Shown: positions 25,788 through 34,536 of the stretch, piece by piece
Layout of the letters: every line of letters begins with the position of its first letter
Position numbering within the stretch: position 1 is the stretch's first letter
Assembly (NCBI RefSeq): GCF_011043775.1
Contig: NZ_JAAKXY010000002.1
Coordinates: 1 to 64,000, forward strand
Reading direction: 5' to 3'
DNA: 64,000 bases
Source: Natronolimnobius sp. AArcel1
GTDB taxonomy: Archaea > Halobacteriota > Halobacteria > Halobacteriales > Natrialbaceae
Made by a program: the position numbers and the translations under genes
The notes under the pieces: generated by a model
Databases searched by the model: none
What the model saw: only the letters and a program-made list of their open reading frames with translations
What the model was told of the DNA's origin: nothing

Positions 25788-25794
25788 CTGCGAG

Positions 25795-28266
25795 ATGGAG
25801 GTTCCAGACCGCAATCTGTCATCCGAATCCGAACACAACCCGGGGAGCGACGCTGAGAATCAGTCGGCAAGCACGTCCGATTCGGCAGCCGACGATGACT
25901 GTACGCTCTGTTCGCTCCCAACGCCCGCCGATCCGATCACCGGTGATGGCACGGGCTCGTTTTGCTGTCAGGGCTGTCTCGAGGTCTACCGAACACTCGA
26001 GCGTGCCGACAGCGAGGTCAGCGCTGAGGCCGTCCGTGACCGACTCGAGGGCGAACCCGTGGCCGAGTCCGGTTCCAGTCTGGACGAACTCGAAGGCGAG
26101 GACGCCTTTCTCACAGTCGATGGCATGCACTGTTCGACCTGCGAGGCCTTCCTCGAGACGCGCGCCGCCGGCACCGACGGCGTCGAAGGTGCAGCGGCGA
26201 GTTACGCGACAGACACCCTGCGGGTGGTGTACGATCCAGACGAACTCACGGAAGACAACCTCCCTGGAATCGTCTCAGGGTATGGCTACAAGGCGCGCTC
26301 TCGAGGCGAGGGGCGCGAAGAAGAACCGCGCGATGCCGCGCTGATAAAGTTCCTGATCGGCGGCGGGCTGTTCGGGATGATGGTGATGGTGTGGTACGGC
26401 GTCTTTCTGTACCCGACGTATTTCGGCTACGAGCCACTGGCTGAATTCGGCAGCTACGACGGCTATTACCTGGTCGTCAACATCTGGCTCATGACCTCGT
26501 TCGTCCTGTTTTACACGGGCTGGCCCATTCTCCGGGGCGCGTACGTCAGCCTCCGGGCTGGAATGCCGAACATGGACCTGCTCGTTGCACTCGCTGCACT
26601 CGGCGCGTACGCCTACAGCACGCTCGCGATGGGGCTTGGCCGAACCGATCTCTACTTCGATGTCTCGGTCGCGGTCGTCCTCGTGGTAACCGCAGGAAAC
26701 TACTACGAGGGGCGGATCAAACGCCGTGCGGCCGGTCTGTTATCCGATCTCACCGACGCACAGGTCGATGAGGCCCGCCTCGAGTCGGGTGAAACCGTCT
26801 CACTTTCGACTGTGGACCCCGGTGATCGACTCCTTGTCCGGCCGGGCGAGCGCGTCCCCCTTGACGGCGAGGTTTGTGAGGGGCACGCTGCCGTCGACGA
26901 GTCACTGGTCACCGGCGAATCCTTGCCCGTCGAAAAGGCACCCGGCGACGCGGTCCGGGGCGGTACCGTCGTCACCGACGCGCCGCTCGTCGTCGAGGTT
27001 GGGCCGGATGCCGAAAGCACCCACGACCGACTCGTCTCACTGCTCTGGGCGATCCAGAGCGCCCGGCCGGGCGTCCAGCGCCTCGCTGACAAACTCGCGA
27101 CAATCTTCGTCCCGCTCGTCGTCGTGCTTGCAACCCTCACGACGGCCGTATTGCTCGCAACCGGCTCGAGTGTGTCGGCGGCGTTTCTCGTTGGCCTCAC
27201 GGTTATAATCGTCTCCTGTCCCTGTGCACTCGGGCTTGCAACGCCGCTTGCAATCGCCTCAGGCATCCAATCAGCAGCATCACGCGGCATCGTCGTCGCC
27301 GCGGAGACGCTGTTCGAGGACGCCCCAGACGTCGACATCGTCGTGCTCGATAAGACCGGGACGCTCACTGAAGGCGCGATGTCCGTTGACGGCGTGTACA
27401 TCATCGGCTCGGACACCATCGACGACCGCGACCTCCTCCACCGCGGCGCAGCCGTCGAATCCCTCTCCGGACACCCGATCGGCAACGCCATCGTCGCAGC
27501 CGCACGTGACGCCGGGATCGATGACCTCGAGGGCAGTGTCAGCGTCGATGGGTTCAAGCGCCACGCCCGCGGCGTCAGCGGGCACGTCGACGGCGAGCGA
27601 GTCGTCGTTGGCCACCCGTCACTCTGTCGCGAGTACAACCAGTCGATTTCGCCTGCACTCGAGTCACAAATTGCGGCTGTGCGGGACGATGGCGACGTGC
27701 CAGTCGTCGTCGGCTGGGATGGACGCGCCCGCGGTGTGATCGTCGTCGGCGACACGCCCCGCGAGCGTTGGCATGAAGCGCTCGAGACGCTCGCCGAGGG
27801 CCGGGAACTCATCGTGCTCACGGGCGATGAAGGCGCGGCAGCGGATCAGTTCCGCGACGTGGCGGGCGTCGACGAGGTCTTTGCAGGCGTGCCCCCGGAA
27901 GCGAAGGCCGAAACGGTTCGACGGCTGCGCACTCGCGGCACCGTCGCGATGGTCGGTGACGGCAGCAACGACGCACCGGCGCTTGCGGCCGCTGACGTGG
28001 GCATTGCACTCGCCAGCGGGACCGAACTCGCGACTGACGCCGCAGACGCCGTTATCGTCGGCGACGACCTCGAGTCGGTCGCAGCGACGTTCGACCTGGC
28101 AGCGGGTACCAACCGACGGATTCGCCAGAACCTCGGCTGGGCGTTCGTCTACAACGCGATTGCGATTCCGCTGGCGATCACGGGGCTACTGAACCCGCTG
28201 TTTGCCGCGGCCGCGATGGCACTCAGCAGTGTGCTCGTCGTGCTCAACTCCGCGCGCTCGATCTGA
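25795..28266 (+). CDS. FixI/CtpA-type copper P1B-ATPase (oxidase assembly type)
   Basis: 823 residues from the ATG at 25795, 7 bp after the small membrane gene. The N-terminus has a TRASH-like metal site (DCTLCSLP ... SFCCQGCLEVY) then an HMA domain (VDGMHCSTCEAF), eight helices, [36 protein letters not shown] and GDGSNDAPAL. The N-terminal Cys-rich region plus HMA is the layout of FixI/CcoI/CtpA ATPases, which export Cu+ slowly for insertion into cytochrome oxidase. Its position divergent to the cba operon fits that role better than bulk detoxification, the likely job of CopA at 18240. Confidence 0.92.
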   Translation: MEVPDRNLSSESEHNPGSDAENQSASTSDSAADDDCTLCSLPTPADPITGDGTGSFCCQGCLEVYRTLERADSEVSAEAVRDRLEGEPVAESGSSLDELEGEDAFLTVDGMHCSTCEAFLETRAAGTDGVEGAAASYATDTLRVVYDPDELTEDNLPGIVSGYGYKARSRGEGREEEPRDAALIKFLIGGGLFGMMVMVWYGVFLYPTYFGYEPLAEFGSYDGYYLVVNIWLMTSFVLFYTGWPILRGAYVSLRAGMPNMDLLVALAALGAYAYSTLAMGLGRTDLYFDVSVAVVLVVTAGNYYEGRIKRRAAGLLSDLTDAQVDEARLESGETVSLSTVDPGDRLLVRPGERVPLDGEVCEGHAAVDESLVTGESLPVEKAPGDAVRGGTVVTDAPLVVEVGPDAESTHDRLVSLLWAIQSARPGVQRLADKLATIFVPLVVVLATLTTAVLLATGSSVSAAFLVGLTVIIVSCPCALGLATPLAIASGIQSAASRGIVVAAETLFEDAPDVDIVVLDKTGTLTEGAMSVDGVYIIGSDTIDDRDLLHRGAAVESLSGHPIGNAIVAAARDAGIDDLEGSVSVDGFKRHARGVSGHVDGERVVVGHPSLCREYNQSISPALESQIAAVRDDGDVPVVVGWDGRARGVIVVGDTPRERWHEALETLAEGRELIVLTGDEGAAADQFRDVAGVDEVFAGVPPEAKAETVRRLRTRGTVAMVGDGSNDAPALAAADVGIALASGTELATDAADAVIVGDDLESVAATFDLAAGTNRRIRQNLGWAFVYNAIAIPLAITGLLNPLFAAAAMALSSVLVVLNSARSI

Positions 28267-28313
28267 GAGAGAGAGTGCTGTCGGCCTCCCGTCACAGAAA
28301 TGCAAGGAGGAAG

Positions 28314-28333
28314 CCCACGACTTCAGTCGTGGG
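28314..28333. repeat. Left-end hairpin of the TnpB element
   Basis: 7-bp perfect stem CCCACGA/TCGTGGG with loop CTTCAG; identical to the right-end hairpin. Confidence 0.85.
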
Positions 28334-28435
28334 AGGAATCCGACAAGGCTCGAACAATCCACGAACGATAGCAGTCGGACTCCCCAACGTGGGTCATAGA
28401 ATTTATAAAGAATTAATTCAATATGTGAAATACGG

Positions 28436-29737
28436 ATGGAGGACGTGATTCGCACCGTCAAAGTCAAACTCGATGTCCCTACAGAGCGGTGTGACGACCT
28501 CCATCAGACCAAAGACCAGTTCCTCCACTGTGCCAATACGACGGCAGACTGGGCGTGGAGATACCCACACGACTACTGTATAACCTCGAAACAGAGTGCT
28601 GAGAACGCCCTCTACGACAGACTTCGTAGTGAGACGGAGTTGACCGCGAATCTCGTGCAGAAAGGGATTCGACGCGCTATAGAGGCTACAAAAAGCGGTG
28701 TCGCTCGACTCAAGGACGGCGACAAGACGAGTCAACCGCACTTCGACACGTGGAGCGTTGTCTATGACAAACGAAGCGCAACGTTCCACCGCGATCACGT
28801 CTCTCTGTCCACGGTGAACGGCCGTGTCGAGTGCGACTACGTGATTCCAACCAAACCAGAGGGAACACCAATTGGTGAGTATCTGCTGAACGAGGACTAC
28901 GAGTTCCGTATGTCCACATTGCAGTACGACCGTTCCACAGAGTCGTTCTATCTCCATGCACGGATGCGCCGACTCGAACGTGATGACCGAGAGCAGTCCA
29001 CAGCGTCTTCTGATACCAAGCACAGAACAGTCCTTGGCGTTGACCTAAACGTGGACGGTTCGCTCGCCGTGACTTCGACAGGCGTGTTCATCGGAAACGC
29101 TGACGAGATGAATCATCGACGCCGAGCGTTCGAGAAGACTCGCGGGTCACTGCAACAGACTGGGATGCGGTCGGCACACCTGTCGATTCAATCGATGAAA
29201 GACCGCGAACACCGCTGGATGCAAGACGAACTCCATCGCGCTTCGAACCAGATTCTCGAAGAAGCCCGTGACCACGACTGCACGCACGTTGCGTTCGAGA
29301 ACCTGACCGGAATTCGTGACCGGATGGCGGGTGCAAAACGCTTCCATGCATGGGCGTTCCGGCGCTTGTATCACTACGTCGAATACAAAGCTGAGATGTT
29401 CGGCATCGAGACGGAACAGGTGAGTCCGGCGTACACGAGTCAGCGGTGTTCGTCGTGCGGGTTTACCCACGAGTCTAATCGGCAGTCAAAACACCAGTTC
29501 GTGTGTCAGAAGTGCGAGTACGAACTGAACGCAGATTATAATGCGAGCAAAAACATTGCTCGCAAACTTCTCAAAAAACTCCACTCGAGGCAGAAGTCTT
29601 CGAGTGGAGGCGCACCCTGTCAGTGTGCGCTAACGTCAGGGACGCTGAACCTGAATGGCGATTACACAGCCTCCGTCAATTCGACGGCAGAAGGGGAGTC
29701 CACTGACAAGCCCACGACTTCAGTCGTGGGTTACTGA
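28436..29737 (+). CDS. tnpB: RNA-guided nuclease TnpB (IS605 OrfB family)
   Basis: 433 residues with an N-terminal OrfB helix-turn-helix-like region, a RuvC-like nuclease (Asp in VLGVDLNVDG, Glu in VAFENLTGI, Asp in LNADYNASKNIA) and the inserted zinc ribbon (CSSCGFTH ... CQKCEYE). All catalytic residues are present, so it may be active. TnpB proteins use an RNA from the element's right end to cut DNA. The last codons (TTSVVGY) are encoded by the right-end hairpin itself, so the reading frame and the guide RNA overlap. Confidence 0.93.
   Translation: MEDVIRTVKVKLDVPTERCDDLHQTKDQFLHCANTTADWAWRYPHDYCITSKQSAENALYDRLRSETELTANLVQKGIRRAIEATKSGVARLKDGDKTSQPHFDTWSVVYDKRSATFHRDHVSLSTVNGRVECDYVIPTKPEGTPIGEYLLNEDYEFRMSTLQYDRSTESFYLHARMRRLERDDREQSTASSDTKHRTVLGVDLNVDGSLAVTSTGVFIGNADEMNHRRRAFEKTRGSLQQTGMRSAHLSIQSMKDREHRWMQDELHRASNQILEEARDHDCTHVAFENLTGIRDRMAGAKRFHAWAFRRLYHYVEYKAEMFGIETEQVSPAYTSQRCSSCGFTHESNRQSKHQFVCQKCEYELNADYNASKNIARKLLKKLHSRQKSSSGGAPCQCALTSGTLNLNGDYTASVNSTAEGESTDKPTTSVVGY
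29590..29737 (+). ncRNA. Predicted right-end (omega) RNA of TnpB
   Basis: By analogy with studied TnpB systems, the 3' end of tnpB plus the right-end hairpin (29711-29730) should form the scaffold of the guide RNA, with the guide taken from DNA just beyond the hairpin. The 5' limit is a guess. Confidence 0.4.
29711..29730. repeat. Right-end hairpin of the TnpB element
   Basis: Identical to 28314-28333; lies inside the tnpB 3' end. Confidence 0.85.
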
Positions 29738-29774
29738 CATGCGCGAACGGGAAGGTTCTTGGTTGTCGTCGCTC

Positions 29775-30089
29775 ATGTCGCGCCTGACAGCTATGTCGAG
29801 TCTTGCCGTCACCGAGTCGACGATTATGATCGCGCTGACCGTCGTGAAAACGCTCGTACTGATCGTTGGCAGCGTAATCACGTACTTCGCGTACCGGGCC
29901 TACCAGCGCACGCGCCAGCGCCCGCTTGGCTATCTCGCGATCGGATTTGGACTCGTCACACTCGGTCTCGTACTCGCAGGAATCTCGACAGAATCACTCA
30001 ACGTTACGCTCGAGATGGGAATTCTCCTCGAAAGTCTCCTCGTGTTGGCTGGCTTTGTCGTGATCGCATACTCGTTGTATGCGAAGTAA
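29775..30089 (+). CDS. Three-helix membrane protein (DUF7521-like)
   Basis: About 104 residues with three hydrophobic helices and the pattern IALTVVKTLVLIVGSVITYFAYRAYQRT, found in short haloarchaeal membrane proteins often linked to regulators. The frame is open back into the TnpB element; starts at 29739, 29775 and 29793 are possible, and the N-terminus may have been altered by the insertion. Function unknown. Confidence 0.65.
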   Translation: MSRLTAMSSLAVTESTIMIALTVVKTLVLIVGSVITYFAYRAYQRTRQRPLGYLAIGFGLVTLGLVLAGISTESLNVTLEMGILLESLLVLAGFVVIAYSLYAK

Positions 30090-30145
30090 GCTCGAGATCT
30101 TCTGCGTTCCACACGCCTATGGGGATGGCACGCGGAAGCGTAGGC

Positions 30146-30490
30146 ATGGGCTACGAAACTGCTGCAAAGACCGATCCAGATTCAGTCGTTCCCGCCGAAG
30201 CAGGTGGAATGTGGTTTCTGAAAGACGAACTCAAGGCCGAGTCAGTCGGCTTCACCCTCCTCGAACTCGAACCTGGCACGGAGGGAATGGAACACGACGA
30301 AACGGAAACCGGCCAGGAAGAGATTTACTACGTCCTCGAGGGCGAAATCGATGTGGCACTGACAGACGCAGACGAGACGGTGACACTCGAGGCCGAAGAG
30401 GCGATTCGACTCGACCCGGCAGAGACGCGCCAACTCGTCAATTCGGGGACTGACACGGCGAAACTTGTCCTCGTCGGTGGCCCGCTGTAG
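30146..30490 (+). CDS. Cupin-domain protein
   Basis: 114 residues from MGYETAAKTD. The single cupin barrel is marked by PGTEGMEHDETETGQEEIYYVLEGEIDVAL (first metal motif with His and Glu) and LDPAETRQLVNSG (second motif, where the His is missing). The degenerate second motif makes enzymatic metal binding doubtful; binding of a small ligand is possible. Monocistronic. Confidence 0.82.
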   Translation: MGYETAAKTDPDSVVPAEAGGMWFLKDELKAESVGFTLLELEPGTEGMEHDETETGQEEIYYVLEGEIDVALTDADETVTLEAEEAIRLDPAETRQLVNSGTDTAKLVLVGGPL

Positions 30491-30620
30491 GAACACAGGT
30501 CCACTGGACTGGGAAGCGATCATATTCGGGACTGCGGCTTTTGGTGTGTGTCCGGAAGAGTCGTATGGGACGAGTGACGGCTGTGTATGACTGACAGTCC
30601 GCTGGTTCCAGGTGATTACA

Positions 30621-31343
30621 ATGGCACATACGACACTCGATATTGATCCGGCGGATTCACTTGGTGACCTCGTCGCTTCGAACCCGGCCTCGAGCCGCGT
30701 GTTCGACGACCTCGGCATCGACTACTGCTGTGGTGGCGACCGGTCGCTCGCGACAGCCTGCGAGGCCGGCGGCTACGACCTCGAGACGGTCCGTGGTCGG
30801 ATTGTGGCCGTACAGTCAGACGGCGAAATCGAACACGAATGGGAGACGCTGACGCAACTGGCGAATCTGATCGTCTGGGAGCATCATCGCTATTTGCGAA
30901 CCGAACTCGAGCCGCTCAGAGATCTTGTCGAGAAAGTCGCGGGCGTCCACGGTGATCGTGAACCAGCGCTTCGAACCGTCGAAACCGAGTTTGCCGCGTT
31001 AGCTGACGAGTTGGACAGCCATATCGCCGACGAGGAACACCGCGCGTTTCCACTCATCAAGAAACTGGATGATGGCGTTGCACTAACGAACGAGGAACGA
31101 AAGACACTCCGAGACGAACTCGAGCAGTTCGAGGCCGACCACGACGAGACGGGCGACCGACTCGAGCGACTACACACCCTCACTGACGGCTACGAGATTC
31201 CGGACGATGCCTGTACGAGCTATCGGGCGATGCTCGAGCGCCTCGCTGCCCTCGAGCGTAATACCCACATGCACGTCCATCGGGAGAATAACGTGTTGTT
31301 CCCGCGTGCAGAGGCGCTGCTTGACGCCGATGGGAGTGAGTAA
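30621..31343 (+). CDS. ric: Iron-sulfur cluster repair di-iron protein (RIC/ScdA/YtfE family)
   Basis: 240 residues from MAHTTLD. The N-terminal ScdA domain has the GIDYCCGGDRSL motif; the C-terminal hemerythrin-like four-helix bundle supplies HHRYLRTELEPL, DSHIADEEHRAFPL, DHDETGDRLERL and HMHVHRENNVLFPRAE, the His and Glu ligands of a di-iron site. Such proteins repair Fe-S clusters after nitrosative or oxidative damage. The gene may be linked functionally to the oxidase region upstream, but it has its own promoter. Confidence 0.93.
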   Translation: MAHTTLDIDPADSLGDLVASNPASSRVFDDLGIDYCCGGDRSLATACEAGGYDLETVRGRIVAVQSDGEIEHEWETLTQLANLIVWEHHRYLRTELEPLRDLVEKVAGVHGDREPALRTVETEFAALADELDSHIADEEHRAFPLIKKLDDGVALTNEERKTLRDELEQFEADHDETGDRLERLHTLTDGYEIPDDACTSYRAMLERLAALERNTHMHVHRENNVLFPRAEALLDADGSE

Positions 31344-31416
31344 CCCACAGACATAGTCTCGTTTCAGTGACTGTTACTGGGTGCTTTTTCTTGCTACTCG
31401 GTGTAGCCGAGGTGCT

Positions 31417-32004
31417 ATGAGTAACCAGTCAGACACGGAAACGAACAGGCAAATCGGGACGACAAACTGGATACTCGGTGGTGCAATCGGCGGCATCGTC
31501 GGATCACTCACGTTTGGGTTCGTATTATGGGCAGTCAACCCGACTATCATCACCGAGACGATACCAGCACTCTACGGAATCGATCCGATAGGAACCGCTG
31601 GCTGGATCTTTCACATCGCCCACGGGCTCGTTCTCGGCCTTCTCTTTGGCTTTCTTGTCTCTCGAGAGTTCATACGGGGGACGCTGATGACCCATGCGGA
31701 TGCCGACTTCCTTGACTCGATGGGTGTCAGCACGCGACTCACACTCGCCGGTTTTGTCTACGGACTTGCCATCTGGGCGTTACTGCCGTTGGTCCCTACC
31801 TGGCTCGCCATTGGCGGACTCGACACAGCTGGCTTCCCGTTCTTTGCGTTCGAAAGTCTCGTTGGCCACGCACTGTACGGCCTGTTTCTGGGCTGGTTGT
31901 TCTCACTGGTTGTCGAGACGAGCGCCGCCGATACGGCCACGTCACCATTCGACGACACCGAGACAGCACCCTCGAGACGCGAGAGTGAACAAAACGAATC
32001 CTGA
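31417..32004 (+). CDS. Four-helix membrane protein (DUF6789-like)
   Basis: 195 residues from MSNQSD. Four hydrophobic helices include repeated Gly-rich HIAHGLVLGLLFGFLV and VGHALYGLFLGWLFSLV segments with conserved His, suggesting two related halves. The C-terminus is acidic. Similar proteins are common in haloarchaea without a known role. Confidence 0.65.
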   Translation: MSNQSDTETNRQIGTTNWILGGAIGGIVGSLTFGFVLWAVNPTIITETIPALYGIDPIGTAGWIFHIAHGLVLGLLFGFLVSREFIRGTLMTHADADFLDSMGVSTRLTLAGFVYGLAIWALLPLVPTWLAIGGLDTAGFPFFAFESLVGHALYGLFLGWLFSLVVETSAADTATSPFDDTETAPSRRESEQNES

Positions 32005-32027
32005 ACAGACGCTGATCGAGCGCCCTA

Positions 32028-32597
32028 TCAGCGTGGATCTTCCGGTTCGACACCAAAGAAGTCCTGTACCCGATCAACGATGACACCGTGGAACCAGACG
32101 AGCAACGCAACGGCAACAACGATGATTACCGCCTCGAGCAGTGTCGACATCAATCCGAGCGCGACGATCAAAGTCGTTGCACAGGCGGCCGGGTGGTTCG
32201 TGTTCGACCAGAGCATGCCGACCGTCGTCAACACCATCGCCACGATGCCACTCAAGACGAGTCGGGCGACGTCAGTCGAGAAGCGCTCGCCCTGATCGAA
32301 GGCGTCGACGACCACGAGTCCATCAGCGAGGACCAGATACGCGATCAATCCACAGAGAGCCGCAACAGCGTGGCCACCGATGACGTGATACGCGCCCTCT
32401 GCACGCGGATTGTCGCCGGTCGCGAGCAGATACGCCGACGGTCCCAGACTCGGAAAGAGAAACGGCTGTCCGGATGCCCAGGCGAGTCCGCCGAGCAAGA
32501 CGAAGTGCAGGGTCACGTTCGTTCCAGCACTCAAGTCATCACGAAGATTGATCTGCTCGCTGGACGTCGGCTGCAGCGCCTCTCGAAGGCCCATCAA
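32028..32597 (-). CDS. HPP family membrane protein
   Basis: 189 residues with four or five helices. The HPP family signature is present as FPSLGPSAYLLAT and WSNTNHPAACATTLIVAL. HPP proteins of plants and cyanobacteria are linked to nitrite transport in chloroplasts; in archaea the substrate is unknown. Convergent with the 31417 gene. Confidence 0.85.
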   Translation of the reverse strand: MMGLREALQPTSSEQINLRDDLSAGTNVTLHFVLLGGLAWASGQPFLFPSLGPSAYLLATGDNPRAEGAYHVIGGHAVAALCGLIAYLVLADGLVVVDAFDQGERFSTDVARLVLSGIVAMVLTTVGMLWSNTNHPAACATTLIVALGLMSTLLEAVIIVVAVALLVWFHGVIVDRVQDFFGVEPEDPR

Positions 32598-32746
32598 CTG
32601 AGCGGTATCATGAGGACCGAAATAAGTAATTGGCCGTCACCTGCTTTGAGTGCGACAGTCACGTGCGTATCTCCGCTCGAGTGAACTCGTTGGTGGCGCT
32701 CGTGCGGGCGAGGCCGCCCCACCCTCACCGTAGCTAGTGAGTCAGC

Positions 32747-33796
32747 TTACTCCTGGTTTTCACCGGCACTCACGTCGAACGGCCCGCTATCAGGATCTTT
32801 CTGTGGAACCATTGGACCGATCGACGTCGTTCGCCGCGTCACGGTTGCTGTCCGCAGGATGTACGACACCAACAGCGCAAGCGGTGAGGCAACGACGGCG
32901 ATGAGCGCGCTGATAATATAGGGCAGATACACCGCATGGACTGTCGGCCCGGCGAAATCGGCATAGATGAACCCAATCGTCATCGCCGAGAGAATCGCCG
33001 GCACACCACAGTAGATCGTCAACTGAGAGAATCGCGTTAGCTCGCGCTGAAGATACGTCGTCTTGAAGTGCTCGCGAGCAGTGATGAACAACTCGATCAA
33101 CGAGATCAACTCCTCGAGTGCCTCACTGGCTTCTTCAGATAACGACTCGTCGTAGCGCCCCTGAATATGGCGTGCAGCATACAGCTGCCAGGCACCATTG
33201 TACGCAACCGCCGCCGAAACGGCCTCGAACGTCCCGAATTTCGTCTGCTCGAGCGTGTTGTTGATCTGCTCGGAGCTTTGTTCGACCCGGTCAGTAAACT
33301 GATGGATAATCTCGCCACCATCGCTTTCGGCGTCGACAGCATCAGCGAGTGTCGTGGCGCGGTCGTTAATGGCCTCGACGATGAGTTCAAAAAAGCGAGT
33401 TGGCGAAGCTGGACTCGCGGGCACCTGTGCAAGCGCCGAGAGGTCACTCCGGAACTCCATGACGCCCGTCAGTTGCTCGCGAGCCGTATCTGCTGTGACG
33501 AACTCCTGTGACAGAATCAGTTGATTGATCGAGACGACGAGCGTCACCAGCGAAAACGTCCCGGCAATCATCCCGCCAGCCAAGCGCGTGACCGAATCGT
33601 CGTTGACGAACGCGATGATGCCGAGTTCGTTCAACAGCAAAAAGAGCACGAAAATGGCAAGTGAAATGATAGTCGCGACGTAGAGTCGACTGCCTTTGAC
33701 AAGAAACCACTCTCGCACCCGTACAAACACGTTCGTCTGATGCCCAATTTCGGAGCCATGAGACTCGAGCGACTCGTCACTATCCGACGATGCCAT
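32747..33796 (-). CDS. Four-helix haloarchaeal membrane protein with central coiled region
   Basis: 349 residues from MASSDSDESL (the longer frame to 33877 has an unlikely basic Cys/Trp-rich start). Two helices near the N-terminus (about 45-65 and 80-105), a long soluble helical region, then two more helices (about 265-330). No family motif with known function was recognised; such proteins resemble DUF-type channel-like proteins of haloarchaea. Confidence 0.65.
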   Translation of the reverse strand: MASSDSDESLESHGSEIGHQTNVFVRVREWFLVKGSRLYVATIISLAIFVLFLLLNELGIIAFVNDDSVTRLAGGMIAGTFSLVTLVVSINQLILSQEFVTADTAREQLTGVMEFRSDLSALAQVPASPASPTRFFELIVEAINDRATTLADAVDAESDGGEIIHQFTDRVEQSSEQINNTLEQTKFGTFEAVSAAVAYNGAWQLYAARHIQGRYDESLSEEASEALEELISLIELFITAREHFKTTYLQRELTRFSQLTIYCGVPAILSAMTIGFIYADFAGPTVHAVYLPYIISALIAVVASPLALLVSYILRTATVTRRTTSIGPMVPQKDPDSGPFDVSAGENQE

Positions 33797-33975
33797 AGTG
33801 TCAATCCAACGCACTCGACAATAAGGCCACGCGTTGCACACTGAAGCGAAACGCAAGCGAGCGCCCGACACAGCCACACTCGTTCAGGTTCAGGGTGTAC
33901 ACTAACAGGCCTTCACGGCGACGCTCTTTCTATGAGCAGTAGTGAACAGCCGACTCGAGTACGGAGGGTCACTGT

Positions 33976-34515
33976 ATGACTGACCAGCGGACGCCCACGG
34001 AACAAACACACGCTGAACAGCGACCGTACAAACGGCGATCAGTACTGGTCGGGTTAGGAACGGCGACAACCGCCGCACTTGCAGGGTGTCTCGAGGGAGA
34101 CGGCGTCTCACTCGATGGCGATCCTCACTACGAAGACGGTGACGTCGGTGAGATTGATGGCGAACCCCGCACGGCAGAACAGATGAGCGCCGCAGAAGCC
34201 GTCGCCGAACAGGAGACACACGAAGGCGTCACGCGCGTCGACGCACTCGGACTCACCGACCACGAGTTCGTCTTCGAAGACGACTATCTCGGATCAACTA
34301 TCCAAGGAACAGTTGAAAACGATGGCACAAGCCGCATCGAACTCGTCGAAGTCCGCGTTCGGGTCTACAACGACAACAGCGATCAGATTGGCCGATACCT
34401 CGCGAGTACCGGCGACCTCTCCGGAGAGGCAACCTGGGAGTTTCAGGTCGTCTTGCTCGAGTCACCCGACGATATCGCTGACTACGATATCACGGTCGTT
34501 GGAACGCCGACGTGA
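33976..34515 (+). CDS. Tat lipoprotein with FxLYD-like domain
   Basis: 179 residues with a Tat signal (KRRSVLVGLGTATTAALAGC, lipobox at about residue 38) and a C-terminal beta domain (LGSTIQGTVENDGTSRIELVEVRVRVYND ... GEATWEFQV) of the FxLYD/DUF3426 type often found in haloarchaeal lipoproteins. Anchored on the outer face. Convergent with pspA; function unknown. Confidence 0.8.
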   Translation: MTDQRTPTEQTHAEQRPYKRRSVLVGLGTATTAALAGCLEGDGVSLDGDPHYEDGDVGEIDGEPRTAEQMSAAEAVAEQETHEGVTRVDALGLTDHEFVFEDDYLGSTIQGTVENDGTSRIELVEVRVRVYNDNSDQIGRYLASTGDLSGEATWEFQVVLLESPDDIADYDITVVGTPT

Positions 34516-34536
34516 TGGGGCGTCCAACAGCCCGCC

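Larger units (their letters stand above)
28304..29737 (+). mobile_element. TnpB-only IS200/IS605-type (IS1341-group) element
   Basis: A tnpB gene without tnpA is flanked by two identical hairpins, CCCACGACTTCAGTCGTGGG, at 28314-28333 and 29711-29730, in the same orientation, the subterminal structures typical of haloarchaeal IS1341-type elements. No terminal inverted repeats or target duplication are expected in this class. The outer borders given are approximate. It inserted between the Cu-ATPase gene and the 29775 gene. Confidence 0.82.

Noticed and set aside
26703-27821. 372-residue minus-strand Ser/Thr-rich frame
   Set aside because: Antisense shadow of the FixI-type ATPase; low-complexity Ser/Arg composition.
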